Shown here one piece after another: positions 1 to 13,115 of a DNA stretch of 64,000 nucleotides. Source of the stretch: Toxonevra muliebris (taxonomy: Eukaryota > Arthropoda > Insecta > Diptera > Pallopteridae); the NCBI GenBank assembly GCA_963691655.1, contig OY829328.1, positions 6,414,204 to 6,478,203 on the forward strand, given 5' to 3'. Numbering within the stretch: the stretch's first letter is position 1; each line of letters begins with the position of its first letter. The position numbers and the translations under genes were made by a program. The notes under the pieces were generated by a model. The model searched no databases. It saw nothing but the letters and a program-made list of their open reading frames with translations, and was not told the DNA's origin.

Positions 1-1307
1 CTGGGAAGTTCCACTCATCAGGCCAGGTCGGCTGAAAACTTTAATCGCGTTTTTCTCAAAACTTTATTTTTGAAGTCCGATTTTTTTCAAATTTTGCGCA
101 CATCTTCAAGATAAGATTGACTAGTTCTTGAAATAAGAATTTTTTTTATCACAACTAATTTTACGAGGCAATACGTGGTGTAAATTATACCAAAAATAGG
201 ACACGACTCTGCCAAAAATTAATTTTTTTTTTTTTTTGTTTTCTTCGTCCAAGTACGACCTATACATATCTACTAACAGAACTAATTTGATTAATTAAAT
301 TCAGATGAAATCTATCGTGAGTTAATCTGGCAAAGCCAAGGAAGCTTTATTCTGAGGGATCACAGGAAATGAGGTGGCAATTGCTAAATTTTAAAAATTT
401 AAAAATAAAAATTTTCTCAAAATATTTGTCAATCTTTTATTTTTGACATTTTTAATTATTTAATTATTTAATCGTTTAATAGTGCAATAGCAGCACTAGT
501 ATTACACATGAGAAAAATACAATTGAGTTTTTTTGAGGATAATAAAAATAAAAATAGTAAAAGTAAAACAAAAAAATTGTTAATAATGAATATTAAAGTA
601 TATTAAGCACATTTAAACATTGACTAGCAATAATGATGCAAAAGACCACAAGGTTTCAGCAAACTTCTTCAGGCCAGCAGAAGAGAAATTACATAAATAA
701 TAAGGACTCACAGTTATACATGCAACATTATTACTTGGAAAAACAAAATCTTATGATGAAAAGTTTGAAAAAAATTTTTCATTTATTATGTATATTAGAA
801 AAAAATTAGAAAAAACATTTTTTTTTTAGTCTTCGAAATCCATGTAACCCCCTAGGAGGGCCCGTAATGGAATGGTTGCTAATTCATGTTGTCAGGCATT
901 ACCCAGCAACTTCAGGCCTTCTGCCGTATACGTAGCATATGCCTAGTCAATTTTTCTACACTTCATCTTCTTCTTTTATGGCACAATTTTATGGAACGTG
1001 GTTTGTTAGCTATAAATATTTGTATACGAATGGAAGGGACCTACAGTTTCATGTTGAATCCGAGCGTCGAAGTGAATATATCTCTTATGCAATTTTTACT
1101 CTTTGAGGTTTGTCATTGCAAGGCAAAAGGTGGTACTATGAAGATGAACTTGTACTTTTATTTTTGATTTTTGACCATACCGACCATAGAGTCCGGGCTC
1201 ATTGCGTAGCAGTACAGCAAGAAATCGCTATTTCATGGTTATCATAAATTTTAATAGTTATATGTATTAAGTTAACTGATATAGCTATTTTTATTTTTAT
1301 CATTTAG
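1..1307 (+). other. Nox intron / upstream sequence, no exon seen
   Basis: The interval ends in a good acceptor (catttag at 1301-1307) and opens onto a Nox exon in the middle of a codon, so at least its 3' part is a Nox intron. No upstream EF-hand exon could be recognised. Positions 36-67 match, in reverse orientation, a block near 44.05-44.1 kb (a dispersed repeat). About 955-1145 is a reversed SINE copy. The rest is AT-rich with no structure I can name. Confidence 0.5.
955..1145 (-). repeat. SINE-family repeat, copy 1 (partial, reversed)
   Basis: Read on the minus strand, this contains CACCACCT, then GCAATG, then ATTCACTT, then AACTGTAGGTCCCTTCCATT and TTGTGCCATAA. The same blocks occur in the same order in the copy at 5616-5852. 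The AACTGTAGGTC core is also in the copy at 21.93-22.13 kb. No tRNA-like head is recognisable in this copy, and target duplications were not found. Confidence 0.6.
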
Positions 1308-4300
1308 AATTGATCGTTGGCTTGTACCAACAACACAAGATGCTCCTGCCAATAAATCACTACTCTCGAAATTACGTAGTGCCATACTGATACCTCATCA
1401 ACTGACGCCTGCCTATATGAAGAATAATCAAGTGTTCGTCTCATATTTATTTGTATTTATTGCAATTAATGTTTGCTTATTTATCTCTCGTGCCATACAG
1501 TATAGAGCAAGTAATGGTTTTGTGATAATTGCAAGAGCATGCGGTAAGTTTACCTAGAAAATAAGCATACCATGTGTCGTCCCACATAAAACTAAATACC
1601 ATATTTGGCTTAAGATTAGATAAAAATATTTACAACCAAATTCAAATCAAAGGAAAGACTCTTTCTTTGGGATTGACACATATTATTAACTATACCTGCA
1701 TTAATATTCGTCATTTTATTTGCAGGACAATGTCTAAATTTCAATTGCGCTTGGATACTCGTGCTCATGTTGCGGCATTCCCTCACATATCTACGATCTC
1801 AGGGTCTGTCATCATATCTGCCATTAGATCATCATATCTATCTACACAAAGTGACGGGCATTGCTATTTCTGTGTTTAGTTTACTGCACACGATAATGCA
1901 TCTCTTTAATTTTTCAATAATTGTAGTAAATGATCCGAAAATTAACGCTGGCCATTATACAATTGGTGAATGGTTGTTAACTGATCGTCCCGGTTTGTTT
2001 GGTTTAATACCAGGTTGTGCTAATCCCACCGGCATGGCATTATTTATAATATTGCTCATAATGTTCATTTGCTCACAACCATTTGTGAGGCGTAAAGGCT
2101 CCTTTGAAGTATTCTATTGGACGCATTTACTGTATATACCATTTTGGATTTTGTGCCTATTTCATGGGCCCAACTTTTGGAAATGGTTCTTAGTGCCGGG
2201 CTTAGTATATATAGTCGAACGTATTTTACGTTTTGTTTGGATGCGCGGTGAGCATGGTAAAACTTATATTAGTTCGGGTCTACTGCTGCCATCAAAAGTG
2301 ATACATCTCGTTATTAAACGTCCATTTAATTTTAATTTTCGCCCCGGCGATTATGTCTTTGTAAATATACCGGCAATTGCCAACTATGAATGGCATCCAT
2401 TTACCATTAGCTCTGCTCCTGAACAGGAAGACTATATGTGGCTGCACATACGCACTGTTGGTGAATGGACCAACCGCCTGTATCAGTATTTCGAAAGGGA
2501 ACAACAGAAACTGCATAAAGGTGAAATAGTTGGTGTCGTACATCGACATCATGCCATACCGCTACCAACAAATTTAGCGCGTGTTAATGAGATAGACTAC
2601 GGCGATACCACTACCGCTGGTGTTGCCAAATCATCTGCAACACCGCAAATAGATTTTCTTGCACAAAATCTCTCAAAAATACATCAAATCAAAACCAATT
2701 TCGATACTTCTATAACACGCAAAAGTCTTGAAGAGATTCATAATGCGCCGACTAGACCACCACGGCACAATTTCGCTACCTCAAAGTTAGCTACGGAAAG
2801 TAGTAATGGGGCGACAGCAACGAATATCAATGGTGCTACCGATCGCATACGCAGCATCAAAAAGACTCTGCAGCGTACTTTCTCACGTAAAGATACTAAC
2901 GTGGGCCCAGCGCAGAATAATGGCAACTCTTCACCAACGGGAGGCTTCTTAAATGACGCTTTTCTCGCAGACGACTTTGATGGAATTGGAAAAACAACCG
3001 ATGCATTGCGTCGCAAAAAATTAGAGAAACTGATGTTGAACAAACCTCCATTGGAGAAGAGTATTTCATTACCTGATATTGGTGTGAAGAATAAAAATAG
3101 AGCACGTCTCAAAGCGTAAGTTTAAGCTTATTAATATATAATCATTGGGGCAGCCAGAAGAAAAAATTCTATATTCAATTAAAAATCTGAGAAAAGTGAG
3201 TTCCAAGTAATGAAAAAGACAGTATTTTACTCTTTTTCCAAATAGCTGACATGGGAGACATATTTCATAGAGCTCCTACTTTACAAAAACGCAATTTCTC
3301 GTTCAAACATTTACTATTTGTATTGAAACTGCGATAAAATGACAGAATTGGGGCACTGAGTCTAGGAAATCACCAAAAACATGTTTTGTTTTAATTTAAA
3401 GATATTATTGCATTCAATATAGTGGTAGTTGTTAATTTTGATACTAAACCCACAGAAAATTAGTATAGGCTCACAAAAAAAATGTTTTGATTAAAACAAT
3501 TCTTTTTCTTAGACTTCGTGCTCTGGGGCGCTCAGAATCGGAACGTTCTTTCGATGAATCGCGCGTAAGACGTGCATATCTCCAAAATGTTGGCTTGGCC
3601 TATTTGAGTCCACAAAACAAATCACTAGCACAAAGTTTTCGGTATATGCGTAATAAACCAACAATTATTGCCTTCAAAACGCCAAGCCTAGAGGAATGTC
3701 AGCCGGAATTTTCAGTTAAATCTGCAAGTGAGTACAACAGAAGGTTAATGTCTTAATTTCTCGAATTTGAAGTTATTCCAGGTATTTATTTTTGATTCTA
3801 GCTACTACTGAAAATTATACTACAAAAGACGCTGAAGAGGGAAAAGTACTGAGAGGTAAGAGCCTGTAAAACTTTAAAATTTTGAACACTTATTCATATT
3901 CATTCATTGCAGGCAGTAGTAAGCCAACCACACCCGAAAATGTTGAGAACGATTATAAAGCAAAGCCACTGCAGGTGCGTTAAATATTTTATATAAGATA
4001 TTTTTGTTGTTTTATTTAACTTTTTGCTGTAATTTCAATGCTTTACAACATATCCTTGACATATTACCATCACATTCTTCTTTTCCAATAATTTTTTTTT
4101 TTTGTTGTTTTTGGAAATCTACTTTATAACACACACAATTTTTGGACCATATACTATGCCCGTAACAAACTCAAAATCAAAAATACAAAAACTCTCTCCC
4201 CAAAAAACAAACAAACAAAAATATGAATATAAAAAGGACCCCTCATCTGTTAAAGTAAAGCGTTTTCGTAGGCCAACATTTTTACGCACATTATCGACCT

Positions 4301-5246
4301 CAATCAGAAATCACGGCAGCAATGGCAGTTTGCCCTCACATGGCACCACTAACTCTGGTGGCAAGGTTACACTTGATGCAGGCGTTTTAGAGGTTTGGGT
4401 TTTATTTTTAATTACTTATATATTGTAATTTATTGTTCATGCGTTTTTGATAAGGTTTTGAAGATAGCTACACTGATTTATATATTATTTTATTATTAAA
4501 ATTTTAAAAGATTTTCATCGATGGTCCTTATGGTGCACCATCGAGCCATATATTTGGTGCACAGCATGCTGTACTAATTGGTACAGGTATTGGCGTGACC
4601 CCGTTCGCCTCCATTTTACAATCGATTATGCATCGCTACTGGAAGGCACGACACACCTGCCCACGCTGCCACTATGAATGGGCAAGTGATATACCAAAAA
4701 CTGTGATGAATCTAAGAAAAGTGGACTTCTTTTGGATCAATCGCGATCAACGTTCGTTTGAGTGGTTTGTTAACTTGCTGTCGCAATTGGAAATTGAACA
4801 AGCAGAGCTTGGTGGTCCAATGGAAAGGTATATATGAAGATTTCACAGCAGTTTAGAAATATTTAACCTTTTGCATTGCTTTTAGATTTTTGGACATGCA
4901 TATGTATATAACCAGCGCATTACAACGCACAGATATGAAAGCTGTAGGTTTACAGTTGGCATTGGATCTGCTGCACGAAAAGGTTAATGTATATTCAATT
5001 TATTTAAGTATTCAGTTATACTGAGGTTTTTAATAATTGCAATTCCAGGGCAAACGTGACCTTATAACTGGCTTGAAAACACGCACCAATGCTGGACGTC
5101 CCAATTGGGATAAAGTTTTCAAACAATTGCAAGCACAGAAAAAAGGCAAAGTTACTGTTTTCTATTGCGGTCCACCTCAATTAGCAAAAACTCTGCGCGT
5201 CAAATGCGACCAATATGGGTTTGCATTCCGAAAGGAATGTTTTTAA
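1308..5246 (+). CDS. Nox: NADPH oxidase (Nox5-type), C-terminal 907 residues, 5' end outside window
   Basis: Membrane flavocytochrome that passes electrons from NADPH through FAD and two haems to oxygen, making superoxide. Nine frame-consistent exons: 1308-1543, 1726-3115, 3513-3727, 3802-3855, 3913-3974, 4237-4392, 4511-4827, 4886-4982 and 5049-5246 (TAA). Seen in order: a transmembrane segment (FVSYLFVFIAINVCLFISR); paired haem-binding histidines (LRHSLTYLR, DHHIYLHKVTG, LLHTIMHLFNF); the FAD motif HPFTISSAPEQ; a long Ser/Thr/Lys-rich linker; the NADPH-binding IDGPYGAPSS and GTGIGVTPFASILQ; FFWINRDQRSFEWF; VFYCGPPQLAK; and a terminal aromatic end. The wording of the NADPH half matches the NOX5 class. 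In that class EF-hands lie upstream; they would be left of base 1308 and are not visible here. The acceptor of the short exon at 4237 is the weakest join. Transcribed convergently with the IBTK-like gene downstream. Confidence 0.93.
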
Positions 5247-5443
5247 TTTATTTTAAAGTATTTGTAACTTGGAAATTACCAATTTTTATTGTAAATTAGT
5301 TTCTTTCTTTTTATTTCTTCTTATTTTTTTTAACACAAAGGTTTCGGGTTCACATTCATTTTAAAGTTGTTGAATTTAAAAGATTTTAAGCCTGTTATTT
5401 ATGTTTATTATTTGATTTTTTATAATTTGTTTTACAGATATTT

Positions 5444-5449
5444 AATAAA
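5444..5449 (+). terminator. Likely Nox poly(A) signal
   Basis: AATAAA lies about 200 bases after the Nox stop codon. A second AATAAA-like run follows within 15 bases. The surrounding DNA is AT-rich, so such hexamers are expected by chance. The assignment rests on position. Confidence 0.4.
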
Positions 5450-5615
5450 ATATACAATAAATTAATAAATGAATTTACCAATTTATTAATTTAAAAATTT
5501 TAATTTTATGGCAAATGAAAGTAGATATAAATAAAGTTGTAACTAAACAAACAGGAGCCAAAAAATTACAAATGGAAAACAGTATTAGATAAAACTTGTG
5601 TGGAAATTATATCCA

Positions 5616-5852
5616 GCACCACCGTAATCTAGTGGTTAGTGTGCTGAACTGACGTCGAATTCAAGGGTTCAATAGAAAATAAACACTTTTCTACAAGCCA
5701 CCACCTCTGGGCTAGCAATGGCAGCCTTTCAAGAATAAAAATTGATTAAAAAACCTTTTCACTTCTCCGTTCGAAAACTGTAGGTCTTTTCTATTCAAAC
5801 GGGATGTTGTGCCATAATAGCAGTAGTAATACAATTGGTAACAAGTTTTTCC
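5616..5852 (+). repeat. tRNA-derived SINE, copy 2 (best preserved)
   Basis: The head reads like a tRNA promoter. TAATCTAGTGGTTAGTG fits an A box, and about 35 bases on AAGGGTTCAATAG fits a B box. The middle holds CACCACCTCTGGGCTAGCAA and AACTGTAGGTC, and the end is TTGTGCCATAATAGCAGTAG. Blocks of this body recur at 955-1145 and 21.93-22.13 kb. It lies between the converging Nox and IBTK 3' ends. The sequence after the B box does not fold back to the start, so this is not a functional tRNA gene. Confidence 0.65.
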
Positions 5853-6082
5853 ACCCTTTTTTTAAGTAAGACCTTCGAGTTCATATTTTAAACAAATATT
5901 TAATAAATATTAATTTAATTTAATTTACAAAACTTGATTTTATGCCTAATTGAAACATAAAGAGTTATTTAATATTTATACAGAAAAATATCTATGAAAA
6001 AACAGACAATATATGTTCATATATCTTTAATTATATAGATAAAACTCGCTATTCGTTACAATCATAAATTGGAACTTATATC

Positions 6083-9000
6083 TTACTTATGCTGCCAAAC
6101 AGTGAAATTCATAGTTCTTGGCATTGACTTGCGTTCAATTGTTATAATCTCATCAGTAGCATTGTCCGCATTATAAAATTCACGCAACTCAGCAATTGCA
6201 GTCTCTTCAATCTGTGTTAACACTAGCGATTTTGTACGCATGCGTTCAAAATAGTCACGTTGCTTACGTTCTTCGGCAATTATCTTTGAGAAGCTATTGT
6301 TGGCTGCCTGCGATTGTGACGATGAAGAAATGTTTTGGGTGTTACTGTCACCGCGTATCATGTTCGCAAAGGAGCTGGGGTCATAAACGCTACCTGTAGG
6401 CGGCGTTAGCGAAAATGCATCCGCTGTTGATATAGAGTACGATGATGTTGCTGGGGGTGATTGTGGCAAAACACCCCAAGCATTTGGTTGCACTGGCACT
6501 GCTACTGGCTTCGTCTCTTCCGGTGCAATTGTTGGCGAACGCCAGGACGTCGAAGATTCTGAAGAAAGACGTTTGCGCTGCTTTTGCGAGAGCTTCTCAC
6601 GTGTTGATGATGAAGGTGTGAAATCAGCTAAATTTAAATTGTAAACTTTGGCAGGTGTTGACATAGTTTCTGATGGTGGCGATAATGGTAGTGATGATTC
6701 TTTTTCAGGTGTTTTTGTTGAAATTTTCCACACAGGAGTTTCGGGCGTTTTTGCCAGAGGCACAAACTCGGCTTTTGGCTTTTCTTCCAGCTTCAATGCC
6801 TCGTTTGCTTTCACAGCGTGCTCAAACAATAGTTTTTTCTTTTGTTCTTTTTTATCGGTGACTTTCATCCAACTTATTGATTCAACTTGTAGTTTTTCAG
6901 CAATTTGTTGCGTTTCTTTAACTAATTTAGATTTTTCGTCTGGTGACAATTTTTGTGATAAACTTTGATTGAGACTTATTGACTCCATCATAGATGAAAT
7001 GGCTTCACGTTCATATTGCCTAGTGGATTGCTTCATTTTATTCAATTCCTTGAATTTTGGTTTGATAATTGATTTTAACAAAGCTTCCTAAAATATTAAA
7101 ATCATAATTAATATCTATCTTTATGCTAATTATAATTATACTCAGCGAACCTCTTGCTCACTCATGCGATAATCCAAATCAACTTGAAAATCATCTACAA
7201 AACTCAGTAGTAAATCATCATCCACTGCCTCAGAATCTGGTGTGATCATGCGATAATCGAAGACATCCTTAAACATATTGCGATAATGTGTGTTTAAACA
7301 TTTCAAAGCTTCCGGTTCGCAATTATCTAAGCTTTTGCATGAGAGTACACGTGCTAAATTCTGACTGATGAATTCCATACAACCTCGTTTCAAAATATCA
7401 CAATTGTACATGCAAGAAAAATCTAACATGTCCCCACACTTGCGTATCGTCATTTTATCTAGCAGTAAAATCTCACAAACTTTACGCAACCGCTCAATGA
7501 AAAACTGATCGCAATAGACTATCATATTATACAAAAAAGTTTCGGAGTAATTCTGCCTTCGAAAATGCTCAACATCGGAACTATATATAAAATCAATAAT
7601 CGGTTGCATATACTCGACTGGAACAGTACTCAGATTGATGGATGTTTCTTCAGCCCACGAGTGCGTAAACATCATGTTGAAATAGTCCAAGCGCGCAACT
7701 AGTATGCATTTATGTGCTGGCAATTCAATATCACCAGCGCAAATTATGCGCACATCATAAAGAGCTGGAAAATCTTTGTGACGCAAACGATTGAAGCGAT
7801 ACTTCGTTTTATCAGCCACCTGCGGCAGGTAGAAAGGTTGCTGCTGCAGAAAACTAAGCATATAAGAACACAAATTATTATGTAATATCTATGACATTTT
7901 TTTATATTTTACATTTCATTTTACGCTAAATGTCTTAGTCAAGCAATTTGAGAAAGTAATTTGTAATTCCCATAACTGATTGCTTATTACCTTTTTAAAA
8001 ACTGCGCCAAATCGTTCAATTGAAATTGCTCTACATATTGTAAAAATAGCTTGCACACATCAACACGTTTATAAGGTTTGTTAGTACCGAAGCTACGCTG
8101 AATATCGTCTAGATCTAGGAACACATCATACATAGAGTTCGAATTGCAATTGTTTTTTAATTTAATTTTTCATACCATCTTCATTGGGAAACTGATTCGT
8201 GTACATATACTTCAACATCAGTTCAAACATTTTCCCCGTTAAACTTTCCATGCCACTCAAATATATGTGCTTATCTATGTATGTGCTTATTATCTCACGC
8301 AATCCCGGAGCACGTGAGTAAATAATAAATTTATGCGCTGGATAAATTTCGCTATCCACATGGAACACAATATCGTGTACTTCATCGTATTCATTAACAT
8401 CATTATATAGTTTCTTAAATGAATATTCTTCTGGTGTTAAATTGGGTAATTTAAAATATTTCATATGAGATTCTTGCAACAGTGCAAACGAAGAGAAATC
8501 ATCATCACAAAAAATATCCGTGGCACGATCAACATTTGCCAATCGCTCTAAATCAATGCGTATCATATGATCCTCTGATAATTCAGTGCGATTTTGATCG
8601 CACCGACTCCAAATATTTGATGAATCTGAGAAGTTGCGTTTATGGGCTTCTTTCTTACTGATAAATGCGGGTACTGGCACCTGATTGCACTTGCCTCGAT
8701 AGACATCGCCTTGTGAGAGAATGAGCACCTGATTGGCTTTATAAAAGATTTTATCGATTTGTGAAATGCGTATTTGTGAGAAAATGAATCTGAAGAGAGA
8801 AAATTTTTCAAATAATTTAATTAATTTTATATTTACATACATACTTATATATTATGGGATACAAACCTATAGAAATTTTGTGTCATTTCATACCACAAAA
8901 AAATGACATTTGTTTGCGTGAGCATAAGCAATTTCAAGGCGGTAGCTGAACCTTTCGCGGATTTGGTGTTGTCGCCACCAACTACTGTGATACTTTTTAA

Positions 9001-11969
9001 AGCCTCGAAGCTAATAAAAATTTATATAAATAATAATTGTAAAAATTAATTTGAATTAGTAGACGCAATGCAATAATTCTGAATAGAATGTTCTAGTAGT
9101 CACAAAAAAATATCGTTCAGAGGTAAAGAAAATACATTCTAAACGTTTTTTCTTACAGAAGTTTCAGTCATTCTGTAGAGGTCATATTTTTTTAATTTCC
9201 TTTAATTACAAATATGTTTCTCAAATTTTGTGTTGGAAATATATTTGATAAAAAAAATGGAACGATATTTTGAGAATTAAAAGTTTAGGTCTTCTAGCAA
9301 AATACTAAATGATAATTTTTCCGCTGTTATTTTTTCGTTTCGTTTCAGTTTTAATTCTTGTAAAAACTCACTTTGGTGGCCTAATCAATTTCATTTTATT
9401 ATTGAAATATAATAAAATTGCATTATCCTTTGTATGCACAACAGTTGCCACATTGTTAGCCTCAACAAAGTTTATGCCAGTGCGTGCTGGTAACTTCATC
9501 TGTTTAAACAACAAACAAACAAATTTAATTTATGCACCATCTCTAAAGATAAAGAAAAAAATTACCATTTTGGGTAATGCCACTGTTTTGACATTTTCAT
9601 CCATGCCCATCTGTCCATGATTTGTGCCCCATACATAAATGTATTTTTCCGAATAGGTTAATGAATGATAATCTTTTGCCATAACACGCATTAAACCCTC
9701 CACACCATGATCACGCAAAGTTATGACTTCTTTGAAGACTATTAATTTTTCGCCGGCATCACGAACACCCAATTGTTTATCATCATTTAAACCACAAGCA
9801 TAGACCGCAGATCGATTTGTTAGCAACAGCGAATGTTTAGAAGAAACACTAATACAAATGATCATCTCGCCCACATTTTTGATTGGAACTTTAACTTTTT
9901 TCGGTGCAGCTAAGCTATTTTCGCTGCCAATACCTGAGTAAACCGTCCAAAAATATAAAAAAAATTTTATTGATAATTTTGCAGGAGCGGTTGATTCCGA
10001 ATATGGAATTTGAAATGAACTATGGTTTTTTGAAGTAGCGGAATCAAAATTTATTGATAATTTCTGATTCGATAATTTCAATTTAAGCTTAAATTCTATG
10101 TCTTTGCACTTTATATCTGTTCTAAACTAACTCAATAGCGAAACAGTCGTGTTTTCTTTTTAAAGTATGCCTCACAGGGGTGTATTGGCCAAAGAGTATG
10201 CAATGAAAATCACAATATATAGAAGGAAAAGGAATATGTAGTACAGGAAGACCTCGTTTAACACGGGGGTTACGTTCCTGGAAAATGCATTGTTAATCGA
10301 AATCGTGTTAAACGATACAAGGGACCAGTGCAAAAATGGAGGTTACGTTCCAAGATATTAAAAGACACCCAAAAATACATAAGAAAATAAACAAAAACAT
10401 CGATCGATCCCCTAAATTTGGGGATTTTTCTTTTTTTTCACCAAAAACTAACAACGCGTCTAGTTCAACGTTCTTTTACGTATGCTAGTATATTTTCCAA
10501 TCTATAACACATACAACAAAGGGCAAAATAAATTTCCCAGCATTCCTAGTGTTTCTATAAGGATTTTTTTTTTGAAACCGCTAAAAAAATTATTTTCGAG
10601 GCAAAAAACCGAACCCACCGACCTTTAAATTTCAATATTTTTTCGTTAAAATTTTAGGATGTCTAAATGAAGCCAAGTGGATACTTTTTCGCAAAGTGCA
10701 CCCAAAAAATTCCACCTTTTTTTGTGTGCCGTCTATATGTGTAAAAACTAAAGAACAAAACGAGCAAAAAAATGTTTATGTTTCCGTTACCGTTTTAGAA
10801 CGAGGTTTTTACCGTGTTAAACGAAAATATGTATTAAAAAGCAAAACGAGTTAGAGTGAGGTCGGTGCAAGATTTAGACTTCAAACCGACACATTGGGTT
10901 CTCGCGATGTTAAATATGATATGTTTGTGAAATTTTTGAGAACCACAGCTGGAAATCTCGATTTCAGGTTGGGAATCAGCAGTGTAATAACAAATATATT
11001 TTTATATTACCTAATCTGCCTCCCTTGCCATGTCCTACTGCATACAAATATGATTTCCGATCTAAGAAAAGGCTATGATATGCACCTAAAGCTACGGCTG
11101 TAATCGATATGTGTTCTTTGTGAAAGAAGTCCACTGATTGTGGTGCATTGCTACCTTCCACATTGCCAATGCCAAGATTATAATTTTTGTTAGAACCCCA
11201 AACGAGTATTTCGTTGTTTGAGGGACTGCAGCATGTTGAAGAAAATAAAAAAAGTAGGTATATTATAAGTATATACAGAACTAAAGAAAATAATAAATAT
11301 AAAGAAAATTTTGTAGGGCAGGTTACGTATTTATTTATCACAATATGCGCAGAAAAGTTTGCATTTTTTAGTTTCTACACCAGTTCGGTTTTACTTACAT
11401 TTCAACTCCACTAGGAAAATCACATAAACGGCAAATATTCTGCAAAGCGCAGCGCATATCCTCATCAAGTAAATCAGCACTAGCACCATAGCGTAACAAC
11501 AGCACAGCACAATCGATGCAACCATAGTAAATAGCCCGATGTAGCGCACTGCTGCCAGATTCAAAATCACGTCCATTGATAATTGAACCCTAACAAGAAA
11601 AAAACCGAACCAAAATTTGTTATAAAATATGCATCAAACTATTATAAATTAAATTACACTTACTTGATTCAGCAGCCATTCCAATATACGATAACGATCC
11701 ACTGATGCTGCCAAGTGTACAGCAGAGCGCCCCTAAGACCAAATGAATTAGGATTTGATATGGTAAGGAAGATGAAACGAACTTAGGTAACCACCACTTA
11801 CCAAATCATCTACAATGTCTGTGTAATTGCAACATGTTTTAGCAATGAAAGCTGCCAGTTTCTCATCAGAGATGGAACGTTTCGTTAGCGCCGCTGCAAT
11901 GATGTTACCATGCGAGCTACAACGACACTTGCGTGTACAATCGTAATCGTAATTTTTTGCATTAAACAT
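6083..11969 (-). CDS. Ibtk: Inhibitor of Bruton tyrosine kinase-like protein (ankyrin, RCC1, two BTB domains), complete
   Basis: BTB adaptor; the vertebrate family member binds BTK and acts with CUL3 ubiquitin ligase. Eleven exons join in frame: 11969-11802, 11732-11664, 11589-11399, 11225-11011, 9933-9566, 9499-9372, 9010-8867, 8789-8176, 8114-7991, 7853-7151 and 7087-6083, giving 1242 residues. Seen in order: ankyrin repeats at about 50-130 (GRSAVHLAAS, SALHRAIYYGCID); RCC1-type repeats from about 145 to 340 (EILVWGSN, YACGLNDDKQLG, YVWGTNHGQMG); BTB1 near 580-650 (HVDSEIYPAHKF); BTB2 plus BACK-like helices near 690-900 (AGDIELPAHKCILVARLDYF); and a low-complexity C-terminus with a conserved SFSKIIAEERKQRDYFERM motif. 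Start chosen at MFNAKN. An in-frame Met 15 codons upstream (12014) is possible. The exon 10 donor is GTTCGC, a weak site, because the neighbouring GTATAA would include an in-frame stop. Confidence 0.92.
9934..11010 (-). other. Large IBTK intron carrying a pogo/Tigger-like remnant
   Basis: This interval has a GT donor (GTAATA) after the first RCC1 exon and a CAG acceptor before the next, so it is an intron. Positions 10250-10264 read GACCTCGTTTAACACGG. The reverse complement core CCGTGTTAAACGA recurs at about 10811-10823. The GTTACGTTCC block occurs twice near the left end. This resembles the ends of pogo/Tigger DNA elements, but no transposase is left. Confidence 0.35.
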
Positions 11970-12460
11970 TGAAGTAGATCGAGGACCAGCAAACCTGATT
12001 CCCAAGAGTTTCAATTGTTGGAAGATGAAAATTGAAGAAAATGCAACGAGTTTTACAATGTCGTGTATTTTGTCCCTGACAATGATTATCGCGTATCAAT
12101 TGTATGCTTTATACTATTTCTTTAGTACGGATTTCGAAAACAATTACATATATTTCACAAATTACATATATTTCACAATTATTGTAACCGGGTGTAAATT
12201 GGATTTTCAACTACTGACAAGCTGACAACGTTGCTCGATATCAGCTGTTATTAAAATGTCAGAACACGGAGAACGCATGAGAAATGGCACAAAACGCAGT
12301 GTAAAGAAAAATATGCAAACAACTAATATACGAATCCTTTAAGTTTAAAACTAAACAAATCAAAGCAATAAAAAATTATTAATTAAACTAAGAAACTCTG
12401 TTCTCCTGCTCTCTCTCCTTCCTTCCAAATAAATTTAATTCAACATTTTGATGTGAATAT

Positions 12461-12466
12461 TTTATT
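12461..12466 (-). terminator. Possible MED29 poly(A) signal
   Basis: TTTATT on the plus strand is AATAAA on the minus strand. It lies about 185 bases past the MED29 stop. Several other AT-rich hexamers are nearby, so the choice is by position only. Confidence 0.3.
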
Positions 12467-12650
12467 AACATCTATGTATATTGATAATAAACATGTTTTT
12501 AAAATTATAAATATTTTATCATATTGTTAAAAAAATAAATTGTAATTAAATAATGATGGTACCGATTTTAATGCTAACAGCGCTCTCCTTTTAAAGTATA
12601 TTAATTTATCCGATTCTTCCCAATAACTCTGTTGCATTTCAATGTAATCA

Positions 12651-13079
12651 TCAATCGGCTTGTGAGATATTTTGCGCTGCGCAAATTAAAGTATCATGAA
12701 TATCCTTTGCAGACTGCACATGTACACGTACCGTGTTCAAATATGTTGGATAAGGCATAGGGGCGCCAGGATTATCTTGCATGTAGGGTTCCATACGTAC
12801 TGCGGTTACCGCACCGGGTAAATAATGTTGTGCTGACGAAAGTTGCTGCATACATAGAATTGCCGTCTTCAATTGTAATTCAATTTGATCGCAATATGCA
12901 TAGAAATCTTCAAGATTTTTATCGAATCGTGCAGGATTTGTTACGACATCCCGCTTTAAATTATCGGCTAAATTATTTTCCTGTAACGTAAACGCTCCAG
13001 CTCGTAGTGTACGGAAGAGGGACTCACGTAGCGGCGCTAATAAACTTTTCACTTTGGAAACATTATCAATTTTCTCTGC

Positions 13080-13115
<36 letters not shown>

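Noticed and set aside
2738..3112. Minus-strand 124-codon frame over the Nox linker
   Set aside because: Opposite strand of a frame-consistent Nox exon; no recognisable motif.
5625..5690. tRNA gene
   Set aside because: The A- and B-box-like motifs are good, but the acceptor stem does not close and the sequence continues into a repeat body shared with two other loci; called a SINE head instead.
6648..6968. Plus-strand open frames over IBTK C-terminus
   Set aside because: Antisense shadows of a verified minus-strand exon with family-conserved residues.
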